Positions 1 to 6,977 of a stretch of 14,984 nt of DNA are shown here, one piece after another. How positions within the stretch are numbered: the stretch's first letter is position 1; each line of letters starts with the position of its first letter. Below the pieces are notes generated by a model. It was not told the DNA's origin, made no database searches, and saw nothing but the letters and a program-made list of their open reading frames with translations. A program made the translations under genes and the position numbers. The stretch is from Rhodospirillaceae bacterium (GTDB lineage Bacteria; Pseudomonadota; Alphaproteobacteria; UBA7985). The DNA lies in contig PAFB01000144.1 of NCBI GenBank assembly GCA_002700865.1, positions 1 to 14,984 of the forward strand, written 5' to 3'.

Positions 1-485
1 AAGGGCTTGCCCTGCCAGTCCATATCCAGCCCCGAACAGACCACATCGACCCCAGCGGACAGGAGATCATCGACAATCCGTAGAATGTCACCATCGAAGT
101 TCGGTGCTTCGAAAAACTGAACTTCATCGAAAAAGACAACCGACACGCCAGCCTCGATCACGTCCTTTGTCCGTTCACCCCAGTGATGCACTGCCTCGGC
201 GTCTGCAGCGAGGCCTTCATGACTGACGATTTGCAGCTTGGCGTAGCGCTGGTCGAAGGCAGGCTTGTAAACCCGAATGTCCTGCCCACGGCCATTCTTC
301 GCCCAGAGAATGCGCTTGAGGGTTTCCGTGGTTTTACCGGCAAACATTGGACCGCAAACCACAGACAGATGCCCGTAAGGTGGCTTGAGTTGCTGCCTGG
401 CATTGTCGGATACAGACACTGTCTGGGAGGCTTCGGCCATATCGTCGATTTCTTTCGTTCTTGTCACCATGGATTCGGTCATCAT
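1..485 (-). CDS. tdk: Thymidine kinase (C-terminus cut by the window edge)
   Basis: Phosphorylates thymidine to dTMP with ATP in the nucleotide salvage pathway (cytosolic, type II thymidine kinase family). About 161 residues are visible. A P-loop GPMFAGKT lies near residue 45, a Walker B-like FFDEVQFF near residue 120, and the conserved CSGLDMDWQGKPF near the cut end. The zinc-binding and lasso parts should lie beyond the window. The start overlaps the stop of the upstream phosphatase gene by 4 bp (ATGA), so the two are probably co-transcribed. ATG codons at 485, 482 and 470 are all possible starts. GGGAAGG sits directly before the first, so the exact start is unsure. Any of these gives an N-terminal extension of roughly 35-40 residues before the kinase core, longer than in the usual short enzymes. 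The family call is secure from the motifs. Confidence 0.93.
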   Translation of the reverse strand, partial: MMTESMVTRTKEIDDMAEASQTVSVSDNARQQLKPPYGHLSVVCGPMFAGKTTETLKRILWAKNGRGQDIRVYKPAFDQRYAKLQIVSHEGLAADAEAVHHWGERTKDVIEAGVSVVFFDEVQFFEAPNFDGDILRIVDDLLSAGVDVVCSGLDMDWQGKP

Positions 486-1315
486 CCTTCCCGCAGCGCG
501 GCGAGCGCTTCGCGATGTAAATCGGGCGTTGCTGCAGCGAGAACAGTTCCGTCGCTGTCCAGAGTCAGCCGCTCGCCAGACCAGTCAGTCACTTTGCCGC
601 CTGCGCCTTCAACGACCGGAATCAGCGCCATATAATCCCACGGTTTCATCGATGCCTCAGCCACAACGCCCACGCTGCCCAAAGCGACCAAACCATAAGC
701 ATAAGCATCCGCACCGTAGCGCAAATCCATGCAAGCGGCCTTCAATGTGGAAAACTGCGTGAACTGTGCTGTGGAAAACATATCGGGTGCCGTCGCCGCA
801 AGCACGCTCTGTGCGAGTGTTCGCGACGGTTTTTGCCCCAAGGGCTGCCCGTTAAACGTCGCCTTTCTACCGTCCACCAGCGACCCCATCCAGCACTCCC
901 GCGTTACAGGCACATTGATGCCTGAGAACACCGGCTGTCCCTGAAAAAGCAGGGCAAACAGATTGGTGAACATCGGGAAACCGCCAACGAAGGCGCGCGT
1001 GCCGTCTATGGGGTCGAGCACCCAGACAAAGTCTCGGTCTACACCCACAGAATCCTCTTCTTCTCCAATGATTCCGTGCTCTGGGTAGGTGTTTTCGATC
1101 ATTTCGCGCCATCGGCGCTCAATCTGCTGGTCCGCCAGTGTAACGGGTGAAACGTCTGATTTTTGGGACACTGCCAAATCAGATGAACGAAAAAACCGCT
1201 TAACAACAGGCAAAGCTTCGCTCCGCAAACTCTCCGCAAATTCCCAAATATTTTCTGGCAAAGCCACCACAGGAACCCCGCACCTCGCATCTGTTTTCTT
1301 CTCTTCGAGGCGCAT
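482..1315 (-). CDS. hisN: Histidinol-phosphatase / inositol monophosphatase family phosphatase
   Basis: A 277-residue, Mg-dependent phosphatase of the FIG/IMPase superfamily. Metal-site motifs are visible: GEE at 84-86, LDPIDGTRAF at 100-109 (D101, D104), and KPWD at 224-227 (D227) followed by the glycine-rich VVEGAGG. The combination LDPIDGTRAF with YGADAYAYGLVALG and KPWDYMALIPVVEGAGG is what I associate with HisN-type histidinol-phosphate phosphatases (histidine biosynthesis), rather than true myo-inositol-1-phosphatase. Substrate choice within this superfamily is not certain from sequence. The ATG at 1315 has no good ribosome-binding site. A GTG at 1270, preceded by GAGGTG about ten bases upstream, would give a start 15 residues shorter. 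The gene runs into tdk with a 4-bp overlap. Confidence 0.85.
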   Translation of the reverse strand: MRLEEKKTDARCGVPVVALPENIWEFAESLRSEALPVVKRFFRSSDLAVSQKSDVSPVTLADQQIERRWREMIENTYPEHGIIGEEEDSVGVDRDFVWVLDPIDGTRAFVGGFPMFTNLFALLFQGQPVFSGINVPVTRECWMGSLVDGRKATFNGQPLGQKPSRTLAQSVLAATAPDMFSTAQFTQFSTLKAACMDLRYGADAYAYGLVALGSVGVVAEASMKPWDYMALIPVVEGAGGKVTDWSGERLTLDSDGTVLAAATPDLHREALAALREG

Positions 1316-1458
1316 AAACTGGACCCGGTCTTATGCCTGAGTCCAGCGAATTGCGTCGCATAACGCAAGTGGAAACTGTGCATTGCCTTTTTGTCGCAAT
1401 ACTTCATCTTAGAGGCTGGAAATTGTCATCAGTAAGTCGTCTCGATTGAGCTAGAACC
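1316..1458. promoter_or_regulatory. Divergent intergenic region hisN/yaaA with two dyads
   Basis: This 143-bp gap between two divergently read genes must hold both promoters. It contains a perfect 6-bp inverted repeat, TTGCGT-N6-ACGCAA, at 1351-1368, sized like an operator for a dimeric regulator. A second 6-bp inverted repeat (CTGGAC at 1319-1324, GTCCAG at 1341-1346) would form a hairpin in the hisN leader just before its ATG. I see no convincing -35/-10 pair for either direction. YaaA is under peroxide control in E. coli, but I do not recognise an OxyR-type site here. The operator role is inference from symmetry and position only. Confidence 0.3.
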
Positions 1459-2271
1459 ATGCTAACCGTGATCTCGCCCGCAAAATCCATGAACACCACG
1501 CCCTCACCCGACTTCTTGCCGCCGGCAAGTGAGCCTGCGTTTTCTGAGCGTGCCAAAAAGCTGGCCTCCCGTGCGAGGCAGCTCAAGCCGTCCGGACTGG
1601 CCGACCTCATGAACCTGTCCGACGACCTCGCGAGCCTGAACCATGACCGGTTTCAGTCTTTTGGGAAGCAGCAGCGGAAGCATGCGCTGTTGCTGTTCTC
1701 TGGTGATGTTTATCGCGGCCTCGACGCCGGCAGCATGACCCACGAAGAATTTCTGCGCATCAACGAGCGCCTGCGTGTCCTCTCCGGGCTTTACGGGTTG
1801 CTCAAACCGTTGGACGGGATTGAGCCTTACCGGCTGGAAATGGGGACACGGCTGGAAAATCCGAAGGGTAAATCGCTCTACGCTTTCTGGGACGACCTGA
1901 TTACCAAGCAAATGATGAAGGACCTCGAAGAGAGTGACGGGCCGCCGGTGATCATCAATCTGGCGTCAAATGAGTACTGGAAAGCGGTTGATAACAAGTC
2001 GCTTCACGCACCTGTCATCACCATCGGTTTCCGCGAGTATCGCGACAACAAACCAACGCTCATCAGCTTTTCAGCCAAGGTGGCGCGTGGAATGATGGCC
2101 CGGTTTATGATCGACGGTCACGTGGACCACCCCGAGGGCCTGAAGGCTTTTGCCCTCGACGGCTATCAGTTCGACCCGGACCTTTCGACCCAAGAGCCCC
2201 TCGATCTGGACGACCCGACCGGTCGCTGGACCTGGATTTTCTCTCGCCCTGATCCCCGCCGCGCGCTCTAA
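1459..2271 (+). CDS. yaaA: YaaA family protein (UPF0246/DUF328), peroxide stress
   Basis: This 270-residue protein matches the YaaA family along its full length. Visible markers are ISPAKSM near the N-terminus, FSGDVYRGLDA, LSGLYGLLKPLD followed by PYRLEMGTRL, INLASNEYWKAV, FREYRDNKPTLISF, AKVARGMMARFM, and LKAFALDGYQFDPDLS near the end. In E. coli YaaA lowers intracellular free iron and DNA damage during hydrogen peroxide stress and has been shown to bind DNA. It is soluble and cytosolic. It is a single gene here, divergent from hisN. The last 167 bp lie opposite the 3' end of the helicase gene, and those codons encode a conserved YaaA segment, so yaaA is probably the older occupant. No strong ribosome-binding site precedes the ATG, but the conserved N-terminal ISPAK supports this start. 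Confidence 0.93.
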   Translation: MLTVISPAKSMNTTPSPDFLPPASEPAFSERAKKLASRARQLKPSGLADLMNLSDDLASLNHDRFQSFGKQQRKHALLLFSGDVYRGLDAGSMTHEEFLRINERLRVLSGLYGLLKPLDGIEPYRLEMGTRLENPKGKSLYAFWDDLITKQMMKDLEESDGPPVIINLASNEYWKAVDNKSLHAPVITIGFREYRDNKPTLISFSAKVARGMMARFMIDGHVDHPEGLKAFALDGYQFDPDLSTQEPLDLDDPTGRWTWIFSRPDPRRAL

Positions 2272-3715
2272 AGTCGTCACCCCGACGTGGGGACCTCGGT
2301 CCCCGGTCAGCGCTCCCACCTTGTTTGTTCCCTCGCTCAGGTCCACGCGACGGGCGATCCTGTGGCGGCTTTCCCCCGGAACCGCTACTGGGACCTCTCC
2401 TGTGACCTTTACTGGCACCTCGGTCAGCGCCTCGGTCAGGACGACGCGCGCCGCTGCCGCCGCGTAAATCAGAACCAGCCCCCCGACCCGAGCGTGCCCG
2501 GACCAGCTCGTCGTCAGAGTACTCTCGGTGCTCTTCAGCGATCAGTGAAGGAATGGGGCGTGAGGCAAGGGTTTTGCCCAGCAGCTTTTCGATCTTGGTC
2601 AAACGCCGTTTATCGGCATCACTGACCAGCGCCCATGACCAACCCGGCGCCCCTGCCCGACCCACACGGCCAATCCGGTGCACGTAGTCTTCGGCATGGA
2701 TTGGCAGGTTCATCATGATCACGTCCCGCAGACCGGGAATATCCATTCCCCGTGCAGCAACGTCTGTTGCGACCAGCAGTTGAACCTTCTTGCGCCGAAA
2801 TGCATTGACTGAGGCGGACCGCTCCGCCGTTGTCATGCCACCGTGCGCAGGCGCAGCAGCGTGACCCTGAACCGATACGTGCTCGATCAGCTCTTCAACC
2901 GCCTTTTGCGTTGTCACAAAAACCAGCGCCTGCCGCACGTTACCCTTGGACAGCATCAGATCGAGCACTTCGAGCTTATGTTCGTGACTGTCGCAGAACA
3001 CCAGATTGTGCATGATCGTTTCTGGGATCGTGTCCGGTTCGGCAAGGCCGATGTGGGACGCGTCTTTGGTGATCGACTGCGCCAACTCGCGAACGCCTTT
3101 GGTGAGCGTTGCTGTGTAGAGGCCGGTTTGGCGCTTGGTGCCGCAGGCGCGGGCAATGCGCTGGATCTGCTGCCGAAAGCCCACGTCGAGCATGCGGTCA
3201 GCCTCATCAATGATCAGAGTTTCGAGCCGGAACATGGCAACGCGGTCAGCATCCAGATGATCTATCAGCCGCCCCGGGGTCGCGATAACCAGATCGAGCG
3301 GGCCTTGCAGGGCTTTGTTTTGCGCCGCATAGGGCTCGCCGCCAAGCATGCGCACCGCCTTCATCTTCTTGCCGGCAAAGACATCGCGACCCACGCTCCA
3401 CAACTGCTCACCCAATTCACGGGTTGGCGACAGGATAATCGCGCGTGGCCCCGGACCGGCTCCACGCGCAGGCAGCGACAGTCGGGATAGCAAAGGCAGC
3501 AGAAAGGCAAGCGTCTTCCCCGTTCCGGTGGGTGCCGTAGCAACCACGTCGCGGCCCCGCATGAACGGAGGAATGGCCTCACGCTGGACATCCGTGGGCT
3601 TATCCAGCTCCATTCTGGCAACGGCATTCAACGCGCGCATGTCCAAACCCAGCGCTTCAAACTGCGTTAGGATGTCGTTGTCTTCGAGGGCGATATCGTC
3701 TGAATTTGTGCTCAT
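2105..3715 (-). CDS. DEAD-box RNA helicase with long Arg/Gly-rich C-terminal tail
   Basis: An ATP-dependent RNA helicase of 536 residues. From the ATG at 3715 the motifs run: Q-motif glutamine Q44 (PTDVQ), motif I APTGTGKT 61-68, PTREL 97-101, ATPGRL 145-150, DEAD 170-173, TAT 201-203 where most relatives have SAT, ATDVAARG 316-323, and HRIGRVGR 346-353 where HRIGRTGR is usual. Residues about 408-536 form a low-complexity tail rich in R, G, S, D and P, probably disordered and RNA-binding. The last ~55 residues are encoded antisense to yaaA. Likely roles are ribosome assembly or mRNA turnover at low temperature, but the exact subfamily (RhlE-like or other) cannot be fixed. The frame is open upstream to an ATG at 3835, but that extra 40-residue stretch does not look like a helicase N-terminus. 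Confidence 0.93.
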   Translation of the reverse strand: MSTNSDDIALEDNDILTQFEALGLDMRALNAVARMELDKPTDVQREAIPPFMRGRDVVATAPTGTGKTLAFLLPLLSRLSLPARGAGPGPRAIILSPTRELGEQLWSVGRDVFAGKKMKAVRMLGGEPYAAQNKALQGPLDLVIATPGRLIDHLDADRVAMFRLETLIIDEADRMLDVGFRQQIQRIARACGTKRQTGLYTATLTKGVRELAQSITKDASHIGLAEPDTIPETIMHNLVFCDSHEHKLEVLDLMLSKGNVRQALVFVTTQKAVEELIEHVSVQGHAAAPAHGGMTTAERSASVNAFRRKKVQLLVATDVAARGMDIPGLRDVIMMNLPIHAEDYVHRIGRVGRAGAPGWSWALVSDADKRRLTKIEKLLGKTLASRPIPSLIAEEHREYSDDELVRARSGRGAGSDLRGGSGARRPDRGADRGASKGHRRGPSSGSGGKPPQDRPSRGPERGNKQGGSADRGPRSPRRGDDFRARGGDQGERKSRSSDRSGRPDRGALGSKGPGRTDSRRGQKPSGPRGGPRDRRS

Positions 3716-3836
3716 GGGCGTACCATAGCGCCTGTGAAGCGGTTTAAGCGCTGGAAAAAGAACGCATTTGCCGTGCATCCCGCGCGCAGGTGCGGCATTG
3801 TGTGCCGACTTCAAAGGGGCGGGGGATGGCTTCAAT

Positions 3837-3841
3837 GGAGG
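3837..3841 (+). promoter_or_regulatory. Ribosome-binding site of the WHy lipoprotein gene
   Basis: GGAGG ends 10 bases before the ATG at 3852. It fixes that start over an in-frame ATG at 3768, because translation from 3852 begins directly with a Tat-type signal sequence. Confidence 0.7.
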
Positions 3842-3851
3842 TGGCTTTGCA

Positions 3852-4367
3852 ATGACAGGACTGATTTCACGACGGCACGTTTTTCAACTTGGCGCGGGCG
3901 CGACGCTGACGGTTTCTTTGCTGGGGTGCGATACGGCGGTTGATCTGCTGAATCTGGCGCAACCGACGATGCGGGTTCGCGATGTAGCGCTGAAGAATGT
4001 GGGCCTTAACCGCCAGACAATCGGCATTGATACAGCAATCACCAACCCGAACCCGCTTTCGCTGCTGGTCAACCAACTCGCTATGAACTTCAATTTTGCC
4101 GGCAAAGACCTCGGCACAGCCTTCCTCGCTAATCCGATTGAACTGCGGGCCAGTGACGAAACCAGCGTGGGACTTGATTACAGCACAAATCTGATGGACC
4201 TGCTCGGCACGGGGCTGGGTGATATCCAAATGACTGCTGATGGCGGTGTGCCCTATGAGCTGGCCGGCAACGCAAACATTTCGCGCTTCAATCTGCCCGT
4301 CCCGCTCCGATACCAAGGTGACGTAAAACTGAGCGACTTTGCGCCCATGTTGGGGCTGTTTGGTTAG
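3852..4367 (+). CDS. Putative Tat-exported lipoprotein with WHy/LEA14-like domain
   Basis: A 171-residue protein. The N-terminus has a twin-arginine motif (SRRHVF at 6-11), a hydrophobic stretch, and a lipobox-like LLGC with the candidate lipidated cysteine at C26. The rest resembles the WHy/LEA type 2 fold. It has MRVRDVALKNVGLNRQTIGI, then a TNPNPLSLLV segment (NPNP is typical of the family), then alternating beta-strand sequence ending in a strand-rich VPLRYQGDVKL. Bacterial members are small envelope or stress-related proteins whose molecular role is not well defined. The gene stands alone, divergent from the helicase. Its TAG stop overlaps the TAA stop of tupA on the other strand (4 bp shared). 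The domain call is by eye and moderately sure; the export signal is clearer. Confidence 0.75.
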   Translation: MTGLISRRHVFQLGAGATLTVSLLGCDTAVDLLNLAQPTMRVRDVALKNVGLNRQTIGIDTAITNPNPLSLLVNQLAMNFNFAGKDLGTAFLANPIELRASDETSVGLDYSTNLMDLLGTGLGDIQMTADGGVPYELAGNANISRFNLPVPLRYQGDVKLSDFAPMLGLFG

Positions 4368-5218
4368 CCGTCGCTGCCATGGCAGAAGGCTTGAGCCGTC
4401 GGCAAAGGGCCGTCCACTTGCATATCGGACAGAGGCGCGAAGGGTGCCATTTCACCAATGGTAAAGGCGGCGATGACCGCCTGCCCTGGCCCCGTTAACC
4501 ACCGCGCGAACAACGCGCCCTTCTGATCAACCGCCGCACCGTCATAGCCCACAAGAACGCCGTAGACGTTGGTGAGCGCTTCGCCAAAGCAGCCCTTGGG
4601 CGTCAAATTGCCTTTATTCTCAAACGCCAGCCACGTCGCGCCATCGGCGAGGACAAAGGCCTCAAGACTAGCGGCGATGTTCAGGGTCGCGCCCTGCCCC
4701 GTGCCTGACTTGCGGTACCATTGTCGCGCTGCACGGTCGTCCACGTCGATCCCCGCCGCGTCCCACAACCGAAGCTCCGCTTTGTGCGTGCCGCTGTTGT
4801 CACCGCGAGAAACAAAGGGGCGCGCCTCGTTGGAAAGCTGCTGCAACAGCGCAATGGCCTCATCGGGAACAGAGGCGGACTGAGGACCGAGGATGAGGTA
4901 GTCGTTGCGCATGACCTCATAGCGCTCAGCCGCGCCACCACGGGCCAACAGAGCGGTTTCGCTCAGCTCATCATGCACCAAGGCACCGCTGACATCCTGC
5001 GCTTCCAGCAGCTGTAAAACCCGGCCTGTACCACCGACAATGAACTGCATCTTGTGACCCGTATCCGCCGTAAAGGCGTTTTGCAGGGCCTGCAGCAGGC
5101 CGCTGTCCCGGACCGACGTGGTGCCGCCGATACGGATGGTGTCCGCCAGCACAGGACGCGCGCAAAGCACAAGGACGATAAGAGCCAGCGCACAGGTGGC
5201 GCCGCAGGAACGGATCAC
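4364..5218 (-). CDS. tupA: Tungstate ABC transporter substrate-binding protein TupA
   Basis: A periplasmic binding protein of 284 residues with a signal peptide (about residues 1-25, ending VLA-D). Family marks are GGTTSVRDSGLLQAL just after the signal, FIVGGTGRVLQLL, an LVHDELSE segment, YEVMRNDYLILGP, the anion-binding loop FVSRGDNSGTHKAELRLW, and KSGTGQGATLNIA. These fit TupA (tungstate-binding) better than ModA or PstS. Its likely job is to capture tungstate and deliver it to TupB. It starts with GTG, 4 bp inside the end of tupB, with GGAAAG just upstream. It is the last gene of the cysE - desulfurase - tupB - tupA operon and meets the lipoprotein gene stop-to-stop. Tungstate over molybdate is inferred from family resemblance. 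Confidence 0.88.
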   Translation of the reverse strand: MIRSCGATCALALIVLVLCARPVLADTIRIGGTTSVRDSGLLQALQNAFTADTGHKMQFIVGGTGRVLQLLEAQDVSGALVHDELSETALLARGGAAERYEVMRNDYLILGPQSASVPDEAIALLQQLSNEARPFVSRGDNSGTHKAELRLWDAAGIDVDDRAARQWYRKSGTGQGATLNIAASLEAFVLADGATWLAFENKGNLTPKGCFGEALTNVYGVLVGYDGAAVDQKGALFARWLTGPGQAVIAAFTIGEMAPFAPLSDMQVDGPLPTAQAFCHGSDG

Positions 5219-5919
5219 TTTCTTTCCAAATCCTGTTCAGGCAGCACCGCCGTTACCAGCCGCGCCGACAGGTTAACAACCAGAGCCAGCAGCAGGAGAA
5301 CCATGCCAAAGGCCAAGGCTTCAGCCAACTTACCCTGTTCAACTTCCAACTTAATGGCCGTTGTCAGAACCCGTGTGGCGTACTCGAGGTTGCCCCCAAC
5401 AATTATCGCAGCGCCGACCTCAGATATTGCACGACCGAACACCGTGAGCCCAACCACGATAATGGGTCCCGGTGCCATGACCAAAAGCGCCCCCATTCGG
5501 GCCCTAAAGCTTGCGCCATCCAATCGATAAAGATCGCCAAACCGCCGCCAGAGGTCGCGCAAACGACCTGTCACCAGCGCAATCGCCATCGGCAAAACCA
5601 ACACAAATTGCGCGATCAGAATGGCCCAAGACGTAAACAGTAACCGAAGATCACCCAGCGGCCCCTGACGCGTCAGCAGCAAGTACACCAGCAGGCCCAC
5701 GACAACCGCCGGCATCGCCTGAAAACTGCTCACCACAGTATTGATCGCCCACCGGCCGGGAAAGGGTATCGTGCTGAGCAGCGTGGCCAAGGGGATCGCG
5801 GCCAACATGGCCAGGACGGTTGCGGTTGTTGAGACCCACAGCGACCGGATGATCACATCCCACAGCGCTGCATCGCCGCTAAGCAACAATTGAAACGCCT
5901 CGGCAAACGCACCGGTCAT
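5215..5919 (-). CDS. tupB: Tungstate ABC transporter permease TupB
   Basis: An inner-membrane permease of 234 residues with about five hydrophobic segments, the usual size for TupB. The cytoplasmic coupling-loop region GRAISEVGAAIIVGGN, followed by TRVLTTAIKLEVEQGKLAEAL, is characteristic of TupB-like members of the molybdate/tungstate permease family. It works with TupA and needs an ATPase (TupC), which is not encoded anywhere in this window. The ATG overlaps the end of the desulfurase gene by 4 bp (ATGA), and its own end overlaps tupA by 4 bp (GTGA), so translation of the three is likely coupled. Confidence 0.88.
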   Translation of the reverse strand: MTGAFAEAFQLLLSGDAALWDVIIRSLWVSTTATVLAMLAAIPLATLLSTIPFPGRWAINTVVSSFQAMPAVVVGLLVYLLLTRQGPLGDLRLLFTSWAILIAQFVLVLPMAIALVTGRLRDLWRRFGDLYRLDGASFRARMGALLVMAPGPIIVVGLTVFGRAISEVGAAIIVGGNLEYATRVLTTAIKLEVEQGKLAEALAFGMVLLLLALVVNLSARLVTAVLPEQDLERK

Positions 5920-6977
5920 GCCATCGACCGCAATACGTCTAACAGGGCAGAAACCTCGTCCTCAGTGGTGCTCCAACCGGTGGAAAAGCGCAGCGCAGAC
6001 AGCGCTTCGTCTGCGGAATAGGCCATGGCTGTGAGCACGTGACTCGCACCGACTTTGCCCGAGGAGCAAGCCGAACCCGAAGACAGTGCCACGCCCTTGA
6101 GGTCAAACTTCATCAGCATGCGTTCAGCCGATTTCCCCGGCCAGACCGCGCAGGAGATGGTTGAGACGCGCTCTGCTTCTTGCGCCACGACTTTGGCGCC
6201 GCTTGGCAAGGCAGCTTCGATGCGCTCGCGGTGGTGGGCGTTTTTGACTGGGAAATCCAGCGCCTGTTCGGCGGCAAGGCCCATACCCGCGATGCCAGCG
6301 ACATTTTCCGTACCAGCGCGCCGGCGGCGTTCCTGTCCGCCGCCCTGCAGCAATGGGGCCGGGTCCATTCCCGGACGCAGCACTAACGCGCCTACACCCT
6401 GAGGCCCCCCGAACTTGTGGGCTGACAGCGACAGATAATCGACACCCAGCCCGCCCATGGCCAGCGCGACTTTCCCAGCCGCCTGCACAGCGTCAGTGTG
6501 CACACGCCAGCCGCAGGCCTTGGCCCTTTTGGCGGCTTCGGCCACAGGTTGGATGGCACCGGTTTCGTTGTTTACCAGCATCAGCGACAACAGGCCCGGC
6601 TCGCCCGAACTCAATCGTGCAGACAGGGCATCAAGGTCGATAACCCCAGAGGGCAGCACAGACACCGCTTCGACACCGCGCCGGCCATGGATGATTGAGT
6701 CATGCTCAATGGCTGAAACCAAAATAGGCCCGTTGGCGTGGGCGCTGAGCACGTGGTTGTTGGCTTCGGTTCCGCCGGCGGTAAACACGACTTCCTGCGC
6801 ACGCGCACCGACCAGCATACCAACCTGCTCCCGCGCGCGTTCCAGAACTGAACGCGCATCGCGACCGGCCCGATGCACCGAAGACGCATTGCCCACGTGG
6901 GACATGACATCAGCCATCAATGCGATTACGTCAGGCCGGATAGGAGACGTTGCTGCGTGGTCGAAGTAGAGGGTCAC
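5916..6977 (-). CDS. Cysteine desulfurase (NifS/IscS family, PLP-dependent)
   Basis: Converts L-cysteine to alanine and hands the sulfur as a persulfide to acceptors (Fe-S clusters, tRNA thiolation, molybdopterin). The 353-residue protein has the full set of motifs: YFDHAATSPIRP at the start, FTAGGTEANN about 65-74, EHDS with H92, HTDAVQAAGK with D162, PLP lysine K188 in LSAHKFGG, RRAGTENVAG about 219-228, and the mobile active-site loop SSGSACSSG with C304. It starts at GTG, 4 bp inside cysE. At about 350 residues it is shorter than IscS (~400). It is not next to isc or suf genes here. Placement between cysE and the tungstate transporter suggests a dedicated sulfur supply, possibly for a tungsten or molybdenum cofactor (inference). 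Confidence 0.92.
   Translation of the reverse strand: MTLYFDHAATSPIRPDVIALMADVMSHVGNASSVHRAGRDARSVLERAREQVGMLVGARAQEVVFTAGGTEANNHVLSAHANGPILVSAIEHDSIIHGRRGVEAVSVLPSGVIDLDALSARLSSGEPGLLSLMLVNNETGAIQPVAEAAKRAKACGWRVHTDAVQAAGKVALAMGGLGVDYLSLSAHKFGGPQGVGALVLRPGMDPAPLLQGGGQERRRRAGTENVAGIAGMGLAAEQALDFPVKNAHHRERIEAALPSGAKVVAQEAERVSTISCAVWPGKSAERMLMKFDLKGVALSSGSACSSGKVGASHVLTAMAYSADEALSALRFSTGWSTTEDEVSALLDVLRSMA

Noticed and set aside
2843..3490. 215-residue open frame antisense to the helicase core
   Set aside because: Covered by all central helicase motifs on the other strand; no independent evidence.
3716..3835. N-terminal extension of the helicase frame to an upstream ATG
   Set aside because: The 40 extra residues are low in helicase character, and the ATG at 3715 leads directly into a normal N-terminus before the Q-motif.
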